Source: Chloroflexota bacterium (GTDB taxonomy: Bacteria > Chloroflexota > Anaerolineae > Anaerolineales > UBA4823). Taken from it: a DNA stretch of 8,486 nt. The notes under the pieces were generated by a model. It saw only the letters and a program-made list of their open reading frames with translations, made no database searches and was not told where the DNA came from. Of the stretch, positions 5,769 to 8,486 are shown in pieces. The stretch's first letter is position 1, and every line of letters starts with the position of its first letter. A program made the translations under genes and the position numbers. The stretch covers positions 1 through 8,486 of the forward strand of contig JAJZSS010000043.1 of NCBI GenBank assembly GCA_021849525.1, read 5' to 3'.

Positions 5769-5927
5769 ATGACTGACAAGAATAGCATGAAGAAACCCAA
5801 AAAATTATCTAAAGGCGAGCGTACGCACGTACGACGTCTGAAACAAGCTGCCCGCAAGGAAGTAGGCACCAATAGCCCGCAGTCCAAACCCGTGCAGCCT
5901 GTGCGAGTTCAATCCAAGCAGGACTAA
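5769..5927 (+). CDS. Hypothetical 52-residue basic protein
   Basis: ATG 5769 to TAA 5925-5927 encodes 52 residues opening MTDKNSMKKPKKLSKGERTH, then a likely basic helix VRRLKQAARKEVG (21-33) and a polar tail rich in Gln, Ser, Pro and Val (PVQPVRVQSKQD). There is no membrane helix, signal peptide or cysteine. AGGAG 9 bp upstream supports translation. It is the third very small basic protein in under 800 bp, but it has its own 256-bp leader with hairpins, so it may be separately transcribed. I do not recognise a family; nucleic-acid association is plausible from charge alone. The next feature downstream is a tRNA-like structured segment and an intrinsic terminator that would end this transcript. 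Confidence 0.6.
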   Translation: MTDKNSMKKPKKLSKGERTHVRRLKQAARKEVGTNSPQSKPVQPVRVQSKQD

Positions 5928-5962
5928 CCCTAGCCTTAATATTACCGGCCAGCTTTGTGCGG

Positions 5963-6060
5963 GTCTCCGCTGGTCTCTGCCTCATTCGTTCCGGCTTTTG
6001 GAGCAATGGGTCGTGTGTTCGAGTCTCGCCGCAGACACCTGGTCTCGGCAGAAGAGACCA
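5963..6060 (+). ncRNA. Candidate structured RNA with tRNA-like features (possible decayed tRNA)
   Basis: Positions 5963-6037 partly fit a tRNA cloverleaf: acceptor arms GTCTCCG/CGCAGAC pair 6 of 7, an anticodon-like arm GTTCC/GGAGC pairs 5 of 5 around a 7-nt loop, and a T-arm with the canonical TTCGAGT loop (6018-6024) pairs 4 of 5. The span is 75 nt. Against a working tRNA, no proper D-arm is found, the loop lacks U33, and the 3' end is CCT rather than CCA. The same bases can also form other stems: GCCG-AGAC with GTCT-CGGC (6028-6049, one bulge), TGGTCTC/GAGACCA (6040-6060), or TGGTCTCTGCC (5971-5981) with GGCA-gaa-GAGACCA. It ends just before a strong terminator. Confidence 0.3.
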
Positions 6061-6063
6061 AGC

Positions 6064-6097
6064 AAAACTCCCACCTTTGGTGTTGTGGGAGTTTTTT
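6064..6097 (+). terminator. Strong Rho-independent terminator
   Basis: AAAACTCCCAC (6064-6074) pairs perfectly with GTGGGAGTTTT (6085-6095) around a 10-nt loop, giving an 11-bp stem, and six Ts (6092-6097) finish the plus strand. It ends transcripts from the small-protein genes and any structured RNA upstream. It also separates them from the convergent reverse-strand gene. Confidence 0.9.
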
Positions 6098-6200
6098 GTC
6101 GAATTTATACCGCTTGTTGCAGCTTAAGCCGGGCTAATGACACACTCGATCGACTGAATCATACAAGCTGTCATCAAGAGATGGGATTGAGATCTGGTCA

Positions 6201-6223
6201 CTAGTGAAGAACGGGTTCACTGG
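6201..6223. repeat. 8-bp imperfect inverted repeat between convergent genes
   Basis: CTAGTGAA and TTCACTGG pair over 8 positions (one G-T) around a 7-nt loop, 73 bp beyond the stop of the reverse-strand exported protein gene. It might protect or end that transcript, but there is no T-run on the reverse strand. Confidence 0.25.
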
Positions 6224-6295
6224 ATAAGACTCTGCGGCTGGGTGCTGGCTGCGATCAAAGAGTATTCAGTGCTCGAATCTATCGTACACCCAGTT

Positions 6296-7804
6296 CTATG
6301 GCTGGTCGATCATCGTGATCCGTGTCACTGTAACATCCTGGTAATTGCAGGGTTGCGGGACACCACCCACGATCTCGGTGCCATACCACCAGTGCTGTGC
6401 GTCGTAAGCGAGGCGGGGATTACCTGCCGAGTCAAGCGCCAGTGAGCTGCGCTGACCATTGAACCAGGTGGAAACCGTGCAGCGGTGGATGGGGAGAACT
6501 TCGTAGTTATCTGCGAGCGAGGCCTGAGACTCTATTCCCTGAGATTGCCAACCGGCGTTGTCTGATTCACAGTCTATATTGCAACAGGCATAGCCCATGC
6601 CCTGAGAGGCGGTTTCGAATGACATGCGCGGCTGATTCGGCTCATCCAGCGCCAGGTCTACACCATCTCCAGAACCAAGAGACCTACCAAGATCGGTAAA
6701 GTACCAGCTCTGTGGAGTGCTACAGGGTGAGTCACACCATAGGTAGAGCAGCTTTTGGGGTTGAAAGGGCACATAGGCGAAGGAACCGGAGTAGACGCCC
6801 AGGCGCGGCCGGCCGTTGGTGTCGACTGCCAGGTTGAATTTCGTTGAGCCGTGGATTTGGACCAGGGATGTCCCCGACCAGTTAGCGCCGTCGGTGCAGT
6901 TAGCGTCGCATTGGGCAAACGAGAGCAATAAATCGTCATTGGCGTCGAAGAATCCAAAAGCCAGGCGGGGCTGGCCGCCGGGCGAGAATGCCAGCGAGAC
7001 CTTGTCGAACAGCGCTCCAGTGGTGAGGGTAGTCTCCGTCCACTGATCCGCATCGCTGCAGTTATACTGACAGGACATATAGAACGTGCCCACGTGATTG
7101 TTCTGGATGGTGTCGGTGTATATGACTGCGGGACGTCCCTGGCTGTCCATGGCGAAATAATGGTTATTGTTGTATTCGCGGGTAGCAGTGGGCTCGATAG
7201 GTGTGGCGATGGTTGTGATCGTCCAATTTGCCTGGTTGGTGCAGCCCGTGTTACAGGCAGCATATTGGTAGCGCATGCGCGGCCAGGTGGGGTTGTAAAC
7301 CGGCCCATACAGGACCAGGCGCGGCCTTCCAGATGAATCCAGTGCGATCCGCGCATCCTGGACAGCCTCACCAATTGGCGTAAAAGACCAGCTGGTTTTA
7401 TTCCCACACTGGTCAGCGCAGTAGGCATACGTGGCGAGCTGCTGGCCAAGGTCGTTCGTTCCCGTGTAAATTGTATAGACCACATGGATACCATCCCGGC
7501 TGTCTACGGCTACGCTGGCGCCGTAAGTAGGGAGGATACTTCCGTCATCGAGCGTGTATGGCAGCCAGAGAGAGCCATTAATGATACGGCTCCCACCGCC
7601 ACCTCCTCCACCCCCACCGCCTCCACCTCCATGGTCACCGCCCAGGACCAGGGGGAGAAAGAGCCCAGTTCCCTCCGCTGGATCAGCGGGACGATTTGGC
7701 CCCGCCTGGGCTAAAGTTACCGGGGTCAGCTGTATCCCGAAAGATAATCCAAAAAGACAGAGAGCGACCCATAAAATGCCGGAAAAACGGCTGCGGATGT
7801 TCAT
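6296..7804 (-). CDS. Exported CX3C-repeat protein, probable seven-bladed beta-propeller
   Basis: This 502-residue reverse-strand protein starts at ATG 7804-7802 with AAGGAAGG 6 bp upstream. Residues 1-34 form a Sec signal peptide (RSR, hydrophobic core LWVALCLFGL, probable cleavage after LAQA). GLFLPLVLGG (47-56) and 13 consecutive glycines (59-71) form a linker. The rest is repetitive: a D-x-x-G-x-P-R-L-x-Y type motif recurs near residues 101, 156, 220, 274, 328, 387 and 458. Six CX3C pairs (129/133, 184/188, 245/249, 299/303, 357/361, 408/412) are each followed by Trp 6-7 residues later (139, 194, 255, 309, 367, 419). Spacing of about 51-64 residues suits propeller blades, each probably holding a disulfide; this is an inference. 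The fold implies binding outside the cell, but the ligand is unknown. No membrane anchor or sorting motif is visible. The gene is flanked by a NarK-type gene upstream and convergent small genes downstream. Confidence 0.85.
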   Translation of the reverse strand: MNIRSRFSGILWVALCLFGLSFGIQLTPVTLAQAGPNRPADPAEGTGLFLPLVLGGDHGGGGGGGGGGGGGSRIINGSLWLPYTLDDGSILPTYGASVAVDSRDGIHVVYTIYTGTNDLGQQLATYAYCADQCGNKTSWSFTPIGEAVQDARIALDSSGRPRLVLYGPVYNPTWPRMRYQYAACNTGCTNQANWTITTIATPIEPTATREYNNNHYFAMDSQGRPAVIYTDTIQNNHVGTFYMSCQYNCSDADQWTETTLTTGALFDKVSLAFSPGGQPRLAFGFFDANDDLLLSFAQCDANCTDGANWSGTSLVQIHGSTKFNLAVDTNGRPRLGVYSGSFAYVPFQPQKLLYLWCDSPCSTPQSWYFTDLGRSLGSGDGVDLALDEPNQPRMSFETASQGMGYACCNIDCESDNAGWQSQGIESQASLADNYEVLPIHRCTVSTWFNGQRSSLALDSAGNPRLAYDAQHWWYGTEIVGGVPQPCNYQDVTVTRITMIDQP

Positions 7805-7810
7805 GGCTAA

Positions 7811-7818
7811 CCTTCCTT
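7811..7818 (-). promoter_or_regulatory. Ribosome binding site of the exported protein gene
   Basis: The reverse strand reads AAGGAAGG, 6 bp before ATG 7804-7802, and fixes this start, which also gives a complete signal peptide. Confidence 0.7.
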
Positions 7819-7843
7819 TTAAAAAACCATTCCATTGTCATAG

Positions 7844-7862
7844 ATTTATATATTTCCGGAAA
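7844..7862 (-). promoter_or_regulatory. Possible promoter -10 element with adjacent palindrome
   Basis: The reverse strand reads TATATAAAT at 7852-7844, a fair -10 element about 40 bp before the start codon. It abuts the 10-bp palindrome TTTCCGGAAA (7853-7862), which lies where a repressor would overlap the spacer. No clear -35 hexamer is seen; TTCAAC at 18-bp spacing is the best candidate. Confidence 0.3.
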
Positions 7863-7905
7863 ACAGAGGTTGAAGGCAAAGGGGGGAAATGACAGCATTT
7901 CTCCG

Positions 7906-7938
7906 GGTTGTTTAATTTCATGGGCTTATTAAACAACC
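7906..7938. repeat. 11-bp perfect inverted repeat upstream of the exported protein gene
   Basis: GGTTGTTTAAT (7906-7916) and ATTAAACAACC (7928-7938) are perfect arms around an 11-nt spacer, and two more outer C-G pairs follow a single mismatch. No T-run follows on either strand, so an operator or leader structure is more likely than a terminator. Confidence 0.5.
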
Positions 7939-7953
7939 GGGCGGAATCGTTGA

Positions 7954-7993
7954 TGGGTCAGCGGTTGACCCGCGCGTTGACCCAAAAACCGCT
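7954..7993. promoter_or_regulatory. Cluster of three TGACCC half-sites with nested inverted repeats
   Basis: GGGTCA (7955-7960, inverted) and TGACCC at 7966-7971 and 7978-7983 are spaced 11 and 12 bp start to start, close to one helical turn. A further inverted pair AGCGGTT/AACCGCT (7960-7966 and 7987-7993) overlaps them, so at least three mutually exclusive stems are possible. The arrangement resembles a multi-site operator about 150 bp upstream of the exported protein gene. Confidence 0.35.
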
Positions 7994-8110
7994 ACATATG
8001 CTTGATGAGAATCGAAAGGGGCAGGTATGCCTGTGATGAATGTTCCCTTACAGGCTTAGCCAGGCACTTATGGCTGGATTGTGTGGACCGAAGTTATTAC
8101 TTTTTGAGGA

Positions 8111-8486
8111 TTAATTTGAATATGTTTCTACCGTCCGGCGCGAGCGGATCAGATTAAAAGCCAGAGCCAGGGACAATAAACCAAGCACAACGTAGGTGAG
8201 AAAACCTGTCGCATACCCGGTGGAACCCAGGCTGCTGACAATCATGCCCAGGACAGGGGGAATGGCAAAGCCGCCAAACGCTCCCAGACCACCGATGATT
8301 CCCGCGGCGCCACCCACGGCCTGAGGTACGAACTGGGGCATGAGCTTGAATACAGCCGCATTGGCGACCCCCATGCCGAGAGCCATCAGGACAATCCCCA
8401 GGATGCTCATGGCAAAGGTAAAGGACATGCTCATCAGGATTGCGCCGGCCAGTAAAACGCCTAAAGACAACAAGACTGTCTTTTCG
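8111..8486 (-). CDS. NarK-type nitrate/nitrite transporter, C-terminal part (MFS)
   Basis: The frame is open to the window edge on the reverse strand and stops at TAA 8113-8111, so 124 C-terminal residues are seen and the start lies outside. A TTG near 8473 is not the real start, since the frame continues upstream of it (EKTV). The visible part holds about four membrane helices and the NarK/NasA family signature: GMGVANAAVFKLMPQF, then VGGAAGIIGGLGAFGGFAIPP, which corresponds to the second conserved nitrate motif of this major facilitator group. The tail IRSRRTVETYSN is short and polar. The protein would import nitrate or export nitrite at the cytoplasmic membrane; which one cannot be told here. 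No terminator with a T-run follows. Respiratory or assimilatory nitrate genes may lie beyond the edge. Confidence 0.85.
   Translation of the reverse strand, partial: EKTVLLSLGVLLAGAILMSMSFTFAMSILGIVLMALGMGVANAAVFKLMPQFVPQAVGGAAGIIGGLGAFGGFAIPPVLGMIVSSLGSTGYATGFLTYVVLGLLSLALAFNLIRSRRTVETYSN

Larger units (their letters stand above)
5928..6295. other. 368-bp region without a protein gene
   Basis: No credible protein gene is visible on either strand. The left part (5960-6097) carries a tRNA-like and hairpin-rich segment and a strong terminator. The right part (6098-6295) is the 3' flank of the reverse-strand exported protein gene and contains one 8-bp hairpin (6201-6223) but no T-run on either side. 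Confidence 0.6.
7805..8110. other. 306-bp intergenic region between the narK-type gene and the exported-protein gene
   Basis: Both flanking genes are on the reverse strand, so this is the promoter and leader region of the exported protein and the 3' flank of the transporter gene. It holds a -10-like element, two palindromes and a TGACCC cluster, listed separately. Short stems near 8030-8085 (GCCTGT/ACAGGC, AGCCA/TGGCT) lack T-runs. A 10-codon frame at 8028 is not supported as a gene. Confidence 0.6.

Noticed and set aside
5963..6037. Functional tRNA gene
   Set aside because: There is no D-arm, no U33 in the anticodon loop, a mismatch in both acceptor and T stems, and CCT instead of CCA; kept only as a tRNA-like or decayed element.
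6658..7494. Second reverse-strand frame of 278 codons inside the exported protein gene
   Set aside because: It is a shadow frame of the 502-residue gene, without a ribosome binding site or coherent domain; the other frame has a signal peptide and clear repeats.
7554..7892. Forward frame encoding a long polyproline run
   Set aside because: It is the antisense of the glycine-encoding tract; there is no start signal and no supporting domain.
8028..8060. Ten-codon frame after AGGGG in the 306-bp gap
   Set aside because: It is too short to judge, with no conserved motif; the purine run could be chance.
1..8486. CRISPR array, IS element, phage or toxin-antitoxin module
   Set aside because: No regularly spaced repeats, transposase or integrase motifs, terminal inverted repeats or recognisable toxin-antitoxin families were found on either strand.

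Overview
The window looks like a chromosomal segment of an environmental bacterium, most likely Chloroflexota (Anaerolineae-like). This rests mainly on one reverse-strand exported protein with a signal peptide, a 'LFLPLV' stretch and a Gly-rich linker before a repeat domain, a layout common in that phylum. The other genes (AI-2E-family and YihY-family membrane proteins, CsbD, GlsB, NarK) are widespread, so the assignment is an inference.

Layout. (1) 1-697, forward: the 3' end of an unrecognised membrane protein gene, then a 96-residue unrecognised protein 2 bp later. (2) 814-4303, forward: a 19-codon remnant of a csbD gene serves as the leader of a compact operon of three integral membrane proteins: two tandem, diverged AI-2E-family proteins overlapping by ATGA, then a YihY/BrkB-family protein. 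(3) 4550-5022, forward: intact csbD overlapping a glsB-type membrane protein by ATGA, behind a 246-bp hairpin-containing leader. The operon in (2) is therefore bracketed by two direct copies of the csbD 5' end, which are 51/60 identical. (4) 5138-5927, forward: three very small basic proteins (67, 53 and 52 residues), two of them with excellent ribosome binding sites. (5) 5928-6295: no gene, but a structured segment with tRNA-like features ending in a strong intrinsic terminator at 6064-6097. (6) 6296-7804, reverse: a 502-residue exported protein with seven D-x-x-G-x-P-type repeats and six CX3C...W units, probably a beta-propeller. (7) 7805-8110: its upstream region, with an 11-bp inverted repeat and a cluster of TGACCC half-sites. 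(8) 8111-8486, reverse: the C-terminal part of a NarK-type nitrate/nitrite transporter that runs off the window.

How the genes may work together: regions 2-4 read as an envelope or general-stress neighbourhood, with CsbD and GlsB (both stress-associated families) beside membrane permease-like proteins and tiny basic proteins. No IS element, CRISPR array or clear phage gene is visible. The points most worth a second look are the csbD direct repeat around the transporter operon, the small-protein array with its structured leaders, the structured RNA candidate before the terminator, and the CX3C repeat protein.
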